Positions 10,417 to 19,423 are shown, counted from the stretch's first letter. The stretch: 47,045 nt of DNA from Demequina maris (GCF_000971155.1 NZ_BBLX01000002.1:321028-368072), one strand, 5' to 3'. Program-made: numbers and translations. The notes: a model not told the origin generated them from the sequence alone.

Positions 10417-11784
10417 ATGACCACCCTCGACACCGCCGCCTCCGCGACCACCGGCGGGCCCGCGCTCGCCCAGGAGCGACGCCTCGTCACCGCGATCCCC
10501 GGACCGCGCTCCCAGGAGCTGCTCGACCGCAAGGCCGCCGCCGTCGCGGCGGGCGTGGGCCACACGGCCCCGATCGCCGCGGTCGCCGCGGGCGGCGGCG
10601 TCGTCGTCGACGCCGACGGCAACTCGCTCATCGACCTCGGCTCCGGCATCGCCGTCACCAGCGTGGGCAACGCCCACCCCAAGGTGGTCGAGGCCGTCCA
10701 GCGCCAGGCCGCGTCCTTCACCCACACGTGCTTCATGGTGTCGCCCTACGAGGGCTACGTCGCCGTCGCGGAGGCTCTCAACCGCCTCACGCCGGGCGAC
10801 TTCCCCAAGAAGTCCGCGCTGTTCAACTCGGGCGCCGAGGCCGTCGAGAACGCGGTGAAGATCGCGCGCAAGGCGACCGGCCGCCAGGCGGTCGTGGCCT
10901 TCGACCACGCGTACCACGGCCGCACCAACCTCACGATGGCGCTCACCGCGAAGTCGATGCCCTACAAGAGCGGCTTCGGGCCCTTCGCCTCCGAGGTCTA
11001 CCGGGCGCCGATGTCCTACCCGTACCGCGACGGCCTCACCGGCCCCGAGGCGGCGGCCAGGGCGCTGTCGGTGATCGAGAAGCAGGTGGGCGCGGACAAC
11101 CTCGCGGCCGTCATCATCGAGCCGATCCAGGGCGAGGGCGGCTTCATCGTCCCCGCCGAGGGCTTCCTCCCGGCCATCTCCGAGTGGTGCACCGCCAACG
11201 GCGTCGTGCTCATCGCGGACGAGGTGCAGTCCGGCTTCGCCCGCACCGGCGCGATGTTCGCGTCGGAGCACTTCGGCCTCGTGCCCGACCTCGTCACCAC
11301 CGCCAAGGGCATCGCCGGCGGCCTCCCGCTCGCCGCGGTCACCGGCCGCGCCGAGATCATGGACGCCGCGCACGTGGGCGGCCTGGGCGGCACGTACGGC
11401 GGCAACCCGATCGCGTGCGCCGCGGCGCTCGCCAGCATCGACGCCTTCGAGACCGAGGGCTTCGTCGAGCGCGCCGCCGAGCTGGGGGAGATCATGCTCG
11501 GCCGCATGCGCGCGCTGCAGGCGGAGGACCCGCGCGTGGGCGACGTCCGCGGCCTCGGCGCGATGGTCGCCATCGAGCTCGTCGACCCCGCGACCCAGGC
11601 GCCCGCGCCCGCGCTCGCCGGCGCGGTCGCGAAGCGCTGCATCGCCGAGGGCGTCGTCGTCCTCACGTGCGGCACGTACGGCAACGTCCTGCGCTTCCTG
11701 CCGCCGCTCAGCATCGGGGACGACCTCCTGCACGAGGGCCTCGACGTCGTCGCGGCCGCGCTCGCCGCGGAGGTGGCCGCATGA
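10417..11784 (+). CDS. gabT: 4-aminobutyrate--2-oxoglutarate aminotransferase
   Basis: 455 aa class-III aminotransferase of the GabT type: FNSGAEAVENAVKIAR, DHAYHGRT, IIEPIQGEGGF, ADEVQSGFARTG, Schiff-base Lys297 in TTAKGIAGGLPLAAVTG, and GTYGGNPIACAAAL. It moves the amino group of GABA (or 5-aminovalerate) to 2-oxoglutarate to give succinate semialdehyde. The start at 10417 fits a -10 box 7 nt upstream (leaderless). A longer in-frame reading from 10342 has no support. It overlaps gabD by 4 bp (ATGA), so the two products form a coupled pathway. Confidence 0.93.
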   Translation: MTTLDTAASATTGGPALAQERRLVTAIPGPRSQELLDRKAAAVAAGVGHTAPIAAVAAGGGVVVDADGNSLIDLGSGIAVTSVGNAHPKVVEAVQRQAASFTHTCFMVSPYEGYVAVAEALNRLTPGDFPKKSALFNSGAEAVENAVKIARKATGRQAVVAFDHAYHGRTNLTMALTAKSMPYKSGFGPFASEVYRAPMSYPYRDGLTGPEAAARALSVIEKQVGADNLAAVIIEPIQGEGGFIVPAEGFLPAISEWCTANGVVLIADEVQSGFARTGAMFASEHFGLVPDLVTTAKGIAGGLPLAAVTGRAEIMDAAHVGGLGGTYGGNPIACAAALASIDAFETEGFVERAAELGEIMLGRMRALQAEDPRVGDVRGLGAMVAIELVDPATQAPAPALAGAVAKRCIAEGVVVLTCGTYGNVLRFLPPLSIGDDLLHEGLDVVAAALAAEVAA

Positions 11785-13247
11785 CCGCCGCCGCCGAGCG
11801 CACGCTGCTCGACTCCGTCCCCGGCGCCCTGTACATCGGCGGCGAGTGGACCGCCGCGTCGTCCGGCGCCACCTTCGACGTCCTCGACCCGTCGACCGGC
11901 GACGTGCTCGCGAGCATCGCCGACGCCACGCCGGACGATGCGCAGCGCGCCCTGGACGCGGCCGTCGCCGCGCAGGACGCGTGGGCCGCGACGGCCCCGC
12001 GCAAGCGCTCCGACATCCTCCGCCGCGCGTTCGACCTGGTGCGGGAGCGCACCGAGGACTTCGCGCTGCTGATGACGCTCGAGATGGGCAAGCCGCTCGC
12101 GGAGGCGCGCGGCGAGGTCGCGTACGGCAACGAGTTCCTGCGCTGGTTCTCCGAGGAGGCCGTGCGCATCACGGGCCGCTACGGCGACAACCCCGAAGGC
12201 ACGGGCCGCATGGTCGTCTCGCAGCGCCCGGTGGGGCCGAGCTACCTCATCACGCCGTGGAACTTCCCGCTCGCGATGGCGACCCGCAAGATCGCGCCCG
12301 CGCTCGCGGCCGGCTGCACCGTCGTCGTGAAGCCCGCCGCCCTCACCCCGCTCACGACGCTGCTGCTCGCGAGCGTGCTCGAGGAGGCCGGCGTGCCCGC
12401 CGGCGTCGTGAACGTCATCACGACCACCTCGTCGCGTGCGGTGACCGAGCCGATCCTGGCCGACCCGCGCCTGCGCAAGCTGTCCTTCACGGGCTCGACC
12501 GAGGTGGGCCGCGCGCTCATGAAGCAGGCCGCCGACGGCGTCCTGCGGGTGTCGATGGAGCTCGGCGGCAACGCCCCGTTCCTCGTCTTCGAGGACGCGG
12601 ACCTCGACGCCGCCGTCGAGGGCGCGCTGATGGCGAAGTTCCGCAACATCGGCCAGGCGTGCACGGCGGCCAACCGCTTCATCGTGCACGCATCCGTCGC
12701 CGACGAGTTCGCGCGCCGCGTCACCGCGCGCGTGTCCGCCATGAAGGTGGGCCGCGGCACCGAGGACGGCGTCCAGATCGGCCCGCTCATCGACGACCGC
12801 GCGGTCGCCACCTCGCTCGCGCTCGTGGACGATGCGGTGGCGCGCGGCGCCTCCGTCGCCACCGGCGGCTCCGCCGTCGAGGGCCCGGGCACGTTCGTCG
12901 AGCCCACCGTCGTCACCGGCGTGCGGCCCGGCTCCGAGATCCTCAGCACGGAGATCTTCGGCCCGGTCCTCGCGATCGCGACCTTCGAGACCGAGGACGA
13001 GGCGATCGCCCTCGCGAACTCGACCGAGTACGGGCTCGTCTCGTACGCCTACACCCGTGACCTCGCCCGCGGTCACCGCCTCATCGACCGGCTCGACACC
13101 GGCATGATGGGCCTCAACGCGGGCGTCGTCTCGAACGCCGCGGCGCCGTTCGGCGGCGTGAAGCAGTCCGGCATCGGCCGCGAGGGCGGTGCCGAGGGCA
13201 TCCACGAGTACCTGTCGACCAAGTACACGCTGATCCCGCACGGCTGA
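11781..13247 (+). CDS. gabD: NAD(P)-dependent succinate-semialdehyde dehydrogenase
   Basis: 488 aa aldehyde dehydrogenase with TPWNFPLAM, FTGSTEVGRALM, general-base Glu260 in MELGGNAPF and catalytic Cys294 in NIGQACTAANR. The C-terminal PFGGVKQSGIGREGG is typical of GabD. It oxidises the succinate semialdehyde made by GabT to succinate, which enters the TCA cycle. It overlaps gabT and is followed 37 bp later by a second dehydrogenase of related specificity. Two GGACGATGCG copies lie in frame and are read as Asp-Asp-Ala, with the GAT codon standing out against near-exclusive GAC use. Confidence 0.92.
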   Translation: MTAAAERTLLDSVPGALYIGGEWTAASSGATFDVLDPSTGDVLASIADATPDDAQRALDAAVAAQDAWAATAPRKRSDILRRAFDLVRERTEDFALLMTLEMGKPLAEARGEVAYGNEFLRWFSEEAVRITGRYGDNPEGTGRMVVSQRPVGPSYLITPWNFPLAMATRKIAPALAAGCTVVVKPAALTPLTTLLLASVLEEAGVPAGVVNVITTTSSRAVTEPILADPRLRKLSFTGSTEVGRALMKQAADGVLRVSMELGGNAPFLVFEDADLDAAVEGALMAKFRNIGQACTAANRFIVHASVADEFARRVTARVSAMKVGRGTEDGVQIGPLIDDRAVATSLALVDDAVARGASVATGGSAVEGPGTFVEPTVVTGVRPGSEILSTEIFGPVLAIATFETEDEAIALANSTEYGLVSYAYTRDLARGHRLIDRLDTGMMGLNAGVVSNAAAPFGGVKQSGIGREGGAEGIHEYLSTKYTLIPHG

Positions 13248-13284
13248 GCGCGACGTTCCCCACCCACCCCACCGAAGGAGAGAC

Positions 13285-14649
13285 ATGAGCGGCTACGCAG
13301 TAGTGAATCCGGCCACGGGCGAGCGCCTGGCGGACTACCCGACCATGAGCGACGCGGAGGTCCAGGATGCGCTTGCCCTGGCCGACGGCGCCTACCGGGG
13401 GTGGTCGCGGACCTCGACGGTGCAGGAGCGCGCCGCGCTGGTGCGCCGTGTCGCCGAGCTCCACCGCGAGCGTCGCGACGAGCTCGCCGCGATCATCGTG
13501 CGCGAGATGGGCAAGCCGCTCGAGGCCGCGCTCGGCGAGGTCGACTTCGCCGCTGACATCACCGAGTTCTACGCGGACAACGCGGAGAAGGTCACGGGCG
13601 ACACCCCGATCGACATCCTCGGCGAGGGCACCGCGGTGATCCGCCGCAGCCCGCTGGGCGCGCTGCTCGGCATCATGCCGTGGAACTTCCCCTACTACCA
13701 GGTGGCACGCTTCGCGGCGCCGAACATCGTGGTGGGCAACACCATCGTCCTCAAGCACGCGCCGCAGTGCCCCGAGTCGGCCGCGGCGATCGAGCAGATC
13801 TACCGCGACGCGGGCTTCCCCGAGGGCGTCTACGTCAACGTCTACGCCTCGAACGAGCAGGCCGCGGACATGATCGCGGACCGCCGCATCGCCGGCGTCT
13901 CCGTGACCGGCTCCGAGCGTGCCGGCTCCGCCGTCGCCTCGCTCGCCGGCTACCACCTCAAGAAGGTGGCGCTCGAGCTGGGCGGCTCGGACCCGTTCAT
14001 CGTGCTGTCGACGGACGACATGGACGCCGTGGTCGAGGGCGCCGTCGAGGCCCGCATGGACAACACCGGCCAGTCCTGCAACGCCCCCAAGCGCTTCATC
14101 GTCATCGACTCGCTCTACGACGAGTTCCTCGAGAAGTTCACCGCCGCGATGACCGCGTGCACCGTGGGCGACCCGTTCGCCGAGGACACCGTGCTGGGCC
14201 CGCTGTCGTCGCTCGCGGCGGCCGAGCGCCTCGAGGCGCAGGTCAACGCCGCCGTCGAGCAGGGCGCGATCCTGCACGCGGGCGGCAAGCGCGACGGCGC
14301 CTTCTACTACCCGACGGTCCTCACCGGCGTCACGTCCGACATGGACGTGTACCGCGAGGAGCTGTTCGGCCCGGCGGCCGCGGTCTACAAGGTGGCGAGC
14401 GAGGAGGAGGCCATCGCCCTCGCGAACGACACCGCGTACGGCCTCGGCTCGTACGTCTACACGACCGACCCGGCGCAGGCCGAGCGCGTCGCCGACGCGA
14501 TCGAGGCCGGCATGGTCTACGTCAACTGCGTGCTCGCGGACAGCCCCGAGCTTCCGTTCGGCGGGGTGAAGCGATCCGGCACCTCGCGCGAGATGGGTCT
14601 GCTCGCGGCGGACGAGTTCGTCAACAAGAAGCTCATCCGCGTCATCTGA
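13285..14649 (+). CDS. Aldehyde dehydrogenase, Sad/GabD1-like succinate-semialdehyde dehydrogenase
   Basis: 454 aa, with GAAGGAG (13274-13280) before the ATG. It is the short ALDH form without the usual N-terminal extension, with [25 protein letters not shown], Glu231 in LELGGSDPF and Cys265 in [11 protein letters not shown]. This subgroup contains Sad (YneI) and GabD1-like enzymes acting on succinate semialdehyde and related short semialdehydes. As third gene of the operon it either duplicates GabD with another cofactor or handles a neighbouring semialdehyde such as glutarate semialdehyde. A strong hairpin follows. Confidence 0.88.
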   Translation: MSGYAVVNPATGERLADYPTMSDAEVQDALALADGAYRGWSRTSTVQERAALVRRVAELHRERRDELAAIIVREMGKPLEAALGEVDFAADITEFYADNAEKVTGDTPIDILGEGTAVIRRSPLGALLGIMPWNFPYYQVARFAAPNIVVGNTIVLKHAPQCPESAAAIEQIYRDAGFPEGVYVNVYASNEQAADMIADRRIAGVSVTGSERAGSAVASLAGYHLKKVALELGGSDPFIVLSTDDMDAVVEGAVEARMDNTGQSCNAPKRFIVIDSLYDEFLEKFTAAMTACTVGDPFAEDTVLGPLSSLAAAERLEAQVNAAVEQGAILHAGGKRDGAFYYPTVLTGVTSDMDVYREELFGPAAAVYKVASEEEAIALANDTAYGLGSYVYTTDPAQAERVADAIEAGMVYVNCVLADSPELPFGGVKRSGTSREMGLLAADEFVNKKLIRVI

Positions 14650-14655
14650 CCCGCC

Positions 14656-14704
14656 ACGCCCGGCGCGCCCCCGAGACGTCTCTCCTCGGGCGCGCGCCGG
14701 GCGT
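14656..14704. terminator. Terminator hairpin of the gabT operon
   Basis: Long GC-rich inverted repeat: ACGCCCGGCGCGC... against ...GCGCGCCGGGCGT, about 20 bp of stem with small mismatches, starting 6 bp after the stop codon. Confidence 0.75.
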
Positions 14705-14742
14705 CGTCGCGTTCGGACGTCTCCGCGCCCACGCCGAGCCAC

Positions 14743-14758
14743 ATACCCCCTGGGGTAT
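14743..14758. promoter_or_regulatory. ATACCCC-CT-GGGGTAT operator before the rhodanese gene
   Basis: Perfect 7+2+7 inverted repeat. Its right arm overlaps the -10 hexamer TATAGT (14756-14761), so a bound repressor would block RNA polymerase. The arm sequence resembles known CsoR/CstR-family (DUF156) operators. The regulator gene is not in this window. Confidence 0.75.
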
Positions 14759-14761
14759 AGT
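14756..14761 (+). promoter_or_regulatory. Leaderless -10 hexamer of the rhodanese gene
   Basis: TATAGT with 7 nt to the ATG at 14769; no ribosome site is present. Confidence 0.6.
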
Positions 14762-14768
14762 GTCCCGC

Positions 14769-15203
14769 ATGAACCGACGCATCGTCCGTGGCGCCCTCGC
14801 CGGCGCCCTGCTCGCCCTCGTCCCCGCGATCTCCGCCTGCTCGACCGGCGTGGACGCACCCGCCGCCGAGGCCGCCGAGACCGTCGCCTTCGACGGCTCG
14901 CACGTCTCCGCCGCCTCGTTCGCCGTCGCCGCCGCGGAGGACGGCGTCACGATCGTCGACGTCCGCACGCCCGCCGAGTACGCCGAGGGCCACCTGCCCG
15001 GCGCCGTCAACATCGACGTGTCCGCCGCCGACTTCCAGACCCAGGTGGCGGCGCTCGACCCCGAGGCCGACTACGCCGTCTACTGCCGCTCGGGCAACCG
15101 CTCGCGCGCCGCGATCGACGTCATGACCGGCGAGGGCGTCGAGAACACGGTGGGCCTCGAGGGCGGCATCGGCGCCTGGACGGGCGACGTCGTCACCGAC
15201 TGA
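14769..15203 (+). CDS. Rhodanese-domain lipoprotein
   Basis: 144 aa. A type II signal peptide ([20 protein letters not shown]) ends at lipobox ISAC with lipidated Cys24. A single rhodanese domain follows (about residues 45-140), with [20 protein letters not shown] and active-site Cys106 in YCRSGNRS. It would handle sulfane sulfur (persulfide transfer) on the outer membrane face. The ATG at 14769 fits the -10 box 7 nt upstream. The ATACCCC operator on its promoter and the convergent anion transporter 9 bp downstream point to a reactive-sulfur or copper response. The signal peptide overlaps a CGCATCGTCC copy, read as Arg-Ile-Val. Confidence 0.88.
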   Translation: MNRRIVRGALAGALLALVPAISACSTGVDAPAAEAAETVAFDGSHVSAASFAVAAAEDGVTIVDVRTPAEYAEGHLPGAVNIDVSAADFQTQVAALDPEADYAVYCRSGNRSRAAIDVMTGEGVENTVGLEGGIGAWTGDVVTD

Positions 15204-15212
15204 CCCGGGGGC

Positions 15213-16214
15213 TCACCCCTCGGCAGCCAGCAGCTCGCCCCGCGCGACCGCCACCGCGGTCCGCCAGCCCAGTCCCAGCACGAGCAGCGTCGCCACGGCG
15301 AGCGCCGCGACCCCGACCCAGGCCGCGAAGGCCGTCGCGCCGCTCTCGTGCGCCGCGAGCAGCGCCGAGGCCGACGCGGCGAGAGGGAACGTGTACGCCC
15401 ACGCGCTCACCGCGAACGGCACCTTGCGCAGGTAGCCCGCCTGCGCGGTGAGGAGCGCGAGCTGGAAGATGACCACGCCGAGCAGCATCATCGCCAGCGG
15501 GTCGTCCCACGAGCCGCCCAGCCGCACCCACGACAGCGACGCGACCGCGGGCGGGGCCACGAGGACCGCGAGCGTGGGGGCGAGACGCCACGGCATCACG
15601 CCCTCCACGAACAGGCGGTTGAGCACCACAGGCAGCAGGCCCAGCCAGAACACGGCGCCGACGCCGTAGAAGTACCAGCTGATCTCCGCGGGCGCGTGCG
15701 CGACCCCGGCCAGCGGCGCCACGAGGTTGCCGACGACGGGGATGAACCACGCGGGGTGGACGTGCACGGACTGCACGCGCGCGTCCGCGATCCACGTGCG
15801 CATCACCAGCACCGTGATGACGAACTGCAGGGCAGCGCCGGGCCACCAGAGGATCGCGGACAGGGTCTCGGAGATCGGCAGGAACGCGATCGCCAGCACC
15901 ATCATCGACACGGGGAGCGTCGCGACGAACGCCGCCTTCACGGGATGCGACCACTCCGCCACCGCGGCCCGCGGGTGGCGCGCGACCTTCGCCCCGTAGG
16001 CGACGACGGCCGCGGCGAGCACCGCGAGGCCGATCCACGCGAGCGCCTCGTCGACCGGCAGCGCGAGCCCGAAGGCCTCCCCGGCGCGGAACCACGCGAC
16101 GGCGGTGCCGCCGATGCCCATCACCATGGCGAACACGCCCACGGGCAGGTGGGCGAGGCTGGGTGCGGGAGCGGGCGGCGGCGCGGACGATGCGGCGGTG
16201 GGCTCGGCGGTCAT
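15213..16214 (-). CDS. SLAC1/TehA-family (TDT) anion transporter
   Basis: 333 aa with about ten hydrophobic helices and family motifs such as WFIPVVGNLVAPL and PFAVSAWAYTFPLA. The ATG at 16214 is supported by GAGGAGG 7 bp upstream on the minus strand. The family includes bacterial TehA, plant SLAC1 anion channels and the yeast sulfite pump Ssu1. With a rhodanese next door and a shared operator type, export of sulfite or a related sulfur anion is attractive but unproven. It is convergent with the rhodanese gene (9 bp apart) and divergent from adhE. An imperfect ATACCCC repeat sits 24 bp upstream of its start. Confidence 0.85.
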   Translation of the reverse strand: MTAEPTAASSAPPPAPAPSLAHLPVGVFAMVMGIGGTAVAWFRAGEAFGLALPVDEALAWIGLAVLAAAVVAYGAKVARHPRAAVAEWSHPVKAAFVATLPVSMMVLAIAFLPISETLSAILWWPGAALQFVITVLVMRTWIADARVQSVHVHPAWFIPVVGNLVAPLAGVAHAPAEISWYFYGVGAVFWLGLLPVVLNRLFVEGVMPWRLAPTLAVLVAPPAVASLSWVRLGGSWDDPLAMMLLGVVIFQLALLTAQAGYLRKVPFAVSAWAYTFPLAASASALLAAHESGATAFAAWVGVAALAVATLLVLGLGWRTAVAVARGELLAAEG

Positions 16215-16237
16215 GGCTGCCTCCTCGGCGTCGACGG

Positions 16238-16253
16238 ATACCCCGTGGCGTAT
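16238..16253. promoter_or_regulatory. ATACCCC-GT-GGCGTAT operator before the TDT transporter
   Basis: Same 7+2+7 element as at 14743 with one mismatch (GGCGTAT). It lies 24 bp upstream of the minus-strand start codon, inside the expected promoter region. Confidence 0.6.
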
Positions 16254-16290
16254 GGCTTCAGTCTGGCACCGGGGTGCCGGGGGGCAGCCG

Positions 16291-16304
16291 GGGCCTATGG
16301 TCCC
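16291..16304. promoter_or_regulatory. DosR-like dyad 1 (GGGCCTATGGTCCC)
   Basis: Matches the mycobacterial DosR/DevR core GGGACTWWAGTCCC at 12 of 14 positions. It lies in the 410-bp gap between the divergent TDT and adhE genes. A second, similar dyad is at 16506. Confidence 0.4.
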
Positions 16305-16312
16305 GGACTTTC

Positions 16313-16332
16313 GCGTCCCGCGCGCGGGACGC
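16313..16332. repeat. Perfect 20-bp palindrome in the TDT/adhE intergenic region
   Basis: GCGTCCCGCG and its exact complement are directly joined. It could be an operator or a cruciform-forming site; nothing identifies a binding protein. A smaller hairpin GGCACC-GG-GGTGCC precedes it at 16265-16278. Confidence 0.5.
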
Positions 16333-16449
16333 GGGCCCGGCGTGTCGCCCCGCGTGTCGCGATCGCGCGCGGAGCGGGTCGCCGGGGCGCCAGGCAAGCG
16401 TCCCCGGTGGCATTTCCGGGACCCGCGCACCGCCGCATCGTCCCCTATG

Positions 16450-16468
16450 CAGGTGTCAAATATACCTG
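16450..16468. promoter_or_regulatory. CAGGTGT-N5-ATACCTG inverted repeat upstream of adhE
   Basis: 19-bp near-palindrome with 7-nt arms (one mismatch) and an AT-rich centre, about where a -35 region would lie for the -10 at 16488. It does not match the Rex consensus that often controls adhE. A repressor or activator site is likely by position. Confidence 0.4.
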
Positions 16469-16474
16469 ATGGGC

Positions 16475-16490
16475 ATACCCCGCGGGGTAT
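16475..16490. promoter_or_regulatory. ATACCCC-GC-GGGGTAT operator before adhE
   Basis: Perfect 7+2+7 inverted repeat identical in its arms to the sites before the rhodanese gene and trxA. Its right end merges with a TATAAA -10-like hexamer (16488-16493). Confidence 0.7.
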
Positions 16491-16505
16491 AAAATGCCTG
16501 GTATT

Positions 16506-16519
16506 GGGCCCATAGTCCC
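16506..16519. promoter_or_regulatory. DosR-like dyad 2 (GGGCCCATAGTCCC)
   Basis: 12 of 14 match to the DosR core GGGACTWWAGTCCC. It is located just downstream of the putative adhE -10, so either this site represses, or the promoter it serves starts elsewhere in the leader. Confidence 0.4.
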
Positions 16520-16624
16520 CGGGACCTCTGCCCCGCGAGATCCCGGCGGCACGCGCCTACCGTGAGGGTCATGGGGATCGAGGCCCGGAGGGGGCCGGCA
16601 CCCAAGTAAGAGGAGCCAGATCAA

Positions 16625-19345
16625 ATGACCACCACTGCCCCGGAGAGCGCGGCCGCCACCGACGTGGCCGCTTCCATCGACGCGCTGGTCGCGAACGCGC
16701 AGGAGGCGCTCGACGCTTACTCCGTGTTCACGCAGGACGACGTCAACCTCCTGGTGAAGAAGGCCTCCGTGGCCGCCCTGAACCAGCACGGCGAGCTCGC
16801 CGTGCTCGCGGTCCAGGAGACCGGCCGCGGCGTGTTCGAGGACAAGGCCGTCAAGAACATCTTCGCGTGCGAGCACGTCACCCACTCGATGGGCCCGATG
16901 AAGACCGTCGGCATCATCCACGAGGACCCGATCAAGGGCATCACCGAGATCGCGGAGCCCGTCGGCGTCGTCGCCGGCGTGACCCCGGTCACCAACCCGA
17001 CCTCGACCGCGATCTTCAAGTCGCTCATCGCGCTGAAGACCCGCAACCCGATCATCTTCGCGTTCCACCCGAGCGCGCAGCAGTCGTCGGTCGCCGCCGC
17101 CAAGATCGTCCGCGACGCGGCCATCGCCGCCGGCGCCCCCGAGCACTGCATCCAGTGGGTCGAGACCCCGTCGCTCGAGGCCACCAACCTGCTGATGAAC
17201 CACGACGGCGTCGCGCTCATCCTCGCCACCGGCGGCAACGCCATGGTGAAGGCGGCGTACAGCTGCGGCAAGCCGGCCCTCGGCGTCGGCGCGGGCAACG
17301 TCCCCGCCTACGTCCACAAGTCGGCCGTGCTCGAGCGCTCGATCAACGACCTCGTGATCTCGAAGGCCTTCGACAACGGCATGGTGTGCGCCTCCGAGCA
17401 GGCCGTCATCCTCGACGAGGAGATCTACGACAAGGCGCTGTCGCTGTTCGACCGCCTCCACGCGTACAAGGTCACCCCGGCCGAGAAGGAGATGCTCGAG
17501 GAGTTCATCTTCGGCGTCACCGCCTCGGGCCAGAACTGCGCCGGCGCGAAGCTCAACCCGAACGTGGTGGGCAAGTCGCCGCAGTGGATCGCCGAGCAGG
17601 CCGGCTTCTCGGTCCCCGAGGAGACCTCGATCATCCTCGCCGAGGTCTCGACCGTCGGCGAGAGCGAGCCGCTCACCCGCGAGAAGCTGTGCCCCGTCCT
17701 CGCCGTCCTCAAGGCGGACTCCACCGAGCAGGGCCTCGACTACGCCGAGCGCATGGTCGAGTTCCACGGCCTCGGCCACTCGGCCGCGATCCACGCGACC
17801 GACGACGCCCTGATCAAGGACTTCGGCAAGCGCGTCAAGGCGATCCGCGTCATCGTGAACTCGCCCTCGAGCCACGGCGGCATCGGCGACATCTACAACG
17901 CCTTCATGCCCTCGCTGACCCTGGGCTGCGGCTCCTACGGCCACAACTCGGTGTCGAACAACGTCACCGCGGTGAACCTGATCAACGTCAAGCGCATCGG
18001 CCGGAGGAACAACAACATGCAGTGGTTCAAGGTGCCGGCGAAGACCTACTTCGAGCCGAACGCGATCCAGTACCTGCACGACATGAACGGCGTCAACCGC
18101 GTCACCATCGTCACCGACGCGACCATGACCCGCATCGGCATCGTGGACAAGGTCCTGGACGTCCTCAACCGCCGCGAGAACCCCGTCTCCGTCCAGATCA
18201 TCGACAACGTCGAGCCCGAGCCGAGCGTCGCGACCGTCCGCAAGGGCGCCGAGACCCTCCGCGCGTTCAAGCCCGACACGATCATCGCGGTCGGCGGCGG
18301 CTCGCCGATGGACGCCGCGAAGGTCATGTGGCTGCTCTACGAGCACCCGCAGATCGACTTCGCGGACCTCAAGGAGAAGTTCTTCGACGTCCGCAAGCGC
18401 GCCTTCCAGTTCCCGAAGCTGGGCGAGCTCGCCAAGCTGGTCTGCATCCCGACCACGTCGGGCACCGGCTCCGAGGTGACGCCGTTCGCCGTGATCTCCG
18501 ACCCGGAGAGCGGCCGCAAGTACCCGCTCGCGGACTACGCGCTCACGCCGACCGTCGCGATCGTGGACCCGGTCCTCACCGCGAACCTCCCGTCGCGCGT
18601 CGCCGCGGACTCCGGTCTCGACGCCCTGACCCACGCCACCGAGGCCTTCGTCTCGGTCTACGCGAACGACTACACCGACGGCCTGTGCCTCCAGGCCATC
18701 AAGATGGTCTTCGAGTACCTGCCCCAGTCGGTGCAGGAGGGCGGCCAGGCCGTCAAGGCCCGCGAGAAGATGCACAACGCCGCGACCATCGCGGGCATGG
18801 CCTTCGCCAACGCCTTCCTCGGCCTGGTGCACGCCATGTCGCATGTGACCGGCTCGACCTTCCACATCGCGCACGGCCGCACCAACTCGGTGTACCTGCC
18901 CCACGTGATCCGCTACAACGGCAAGGTTCCCACCAAGCCCGCGTCGTGGCCCAAGGCCGAGTCCTACGTCGCGCCGGAGCGCTACCAGGAGATCGCGAAG
19001 CACCTCGGTCTCCCGGCCTCGACCCCCGAGGAGGGCGTCGAGTCCTACGCGAAGGCCGTCGAGGACCTGCGCACGGCGTGCGGCGTCGAGCGCTCGTTCA
19101 AGGAGCTCGGTGTGGACGAGGCGGAGTTCATGGCCTCGCTCGACACCCTCGCGATGAACGCCTACGCGGACCAGTGCGCACCGGCCAACCCGCGCCTCCC
19201 GATCCTCGAGGACATGAAGGTGATGATGGAGGCCGCGTACTACGGCATCACCTGGGACGAGGTGAAGGCGAACCGCAAGGCCGAGGCCATCGTCGCCGAC
19301 GCGAAGAAGGCCCCCGCGAAGAAGGCCGCCGCGAAGAAGGGCTGA
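16625..19345 (+). CDS. adhE: Bifunctional acetaldehyde-CoA/alcohol dehydrogenase
   Basis: 906 aa. The N-terminal CoA-acylating aldehyde dehydrogenase half (about 1-450) has catalytic Cys255 in NGMVCASEQAV. The linker GRRNNNMQWF precedes the iron-dependent alcohol dehydrogenase half (about 470-890), with VGGGSPMDAAKVMW for NAD and the iron ligands in DALTHATEAF, HAMSHVTG and HIAHG. It reduces acetyl-CoA to ethanol under oxygen limitation, or runs in reverse. ATG at 16625 with AGGAG (16611-16615) and a leader of about 125 nt. The C-terminus ends in an unusual Lys/Ala-rich tail (KKAPAKKAAAKKG). It is monocistronic and followed by a strong hairpin. No GGACGATGCG copy occurs within it. Confidence 0.96.
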   Translation: MTTTAPESAAATDVAASIDALVANAQEALDAYSVFTQDDVNLLVKKASVAALNQHGELAVLAVQETGRGVFEDKAVKNIFACEHVTHSMGPMKTVGIIHEDPIKGITEIAEPVGVVAGVTPVTNPTSTAIFKSLIALKTRNPIIFAFHPSAQQSSVAAAKIVRDAAIAAGAPEHCIQWVETPSLEATNLLMNHDGVALILATGGNAMVKAAYSCGKPALGVGAGNVPAYVHKSAVLERSINDLVISKAFDNGMVCASEQAVILDEEIYDKALSLFDRLHAYKVTPAEKEMLEEFIFGVTASGQNCAGAKLNPNVVGKSPQWIAEQAGFSVPEETSIILAEVSTVGESEPLTREKLCPVLAVLKADSTEQGLDYAERMVEFHGLGHSAAIHATDDALIKDFGKRVKAIRVIVNSPSSHGGIGDIYNAFMPSLTLGCGSYGHNSVSNNVTAVNLINVKRIGRRNNNMQWFKVPAKTYFEPNAIQYLHDMNGVNRVTIVTDATMTRIGIVDKVLDVLNRRENPVSVQIIDNVEPEPSVATVRKGAETLRAFKPDTIIAVGGGSPMDAAKVMWLLYEHPQIDFADLKEKFFDVRKRAFQFPKLGELAKLVCIPTTSGTGSEVTPFAVISDPESGRKYPLADYALTPTVAIVDPVLTANLPSRVAADSGLDALTHATEAFVSVYANDYTDGLCLQAIKMVFEYLPQSVQEGGQAVKAREKMHNAATIAGMAFANAFLGLVHAMSHVTGSTFHIAHGRTNSVYLPHVIRYNGKVPTKPASWPKAESYVAPERYQEIAKHLGLPASTPEEGVESYAKAVEDLRTACGVERSFKELGVDEAEFMASLDTLAMNAYADQCAPANPRLPILEDMKVMMEAAYYGITWDEVKANRKAEAIVADAKKAPAKKAAAKKG

Positions 19346-19390
19346 CACCAGCTGGCTCCTGGGGCTGATCGCCCCGGAAGTCCCTCCCTC

Positions 19391-19423
19391 AGGGCCCCGG
19401 CACCGATCTGGTGCCGGGGCCCT
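19391..19423 (+). terminator. adhE terminator
   Basis: Perfect 14-bp stem AGGGCCCCGGCACC / GGTGCCGGGGCCCT with a 5-nt loop, 45 bp after the stop codon. Confidence 0.85.

Noticed and set aside
11016..13286. Long minus-strand open frame (about 750 codons) opposite gabT and gabD
   Set aside because: It is an Arg/Ala/Gly/His-rich shadow created by high GC third positions; the plus strand carries two complete enzyme families with intact motifs. The same holds for many other antisense open frames here.
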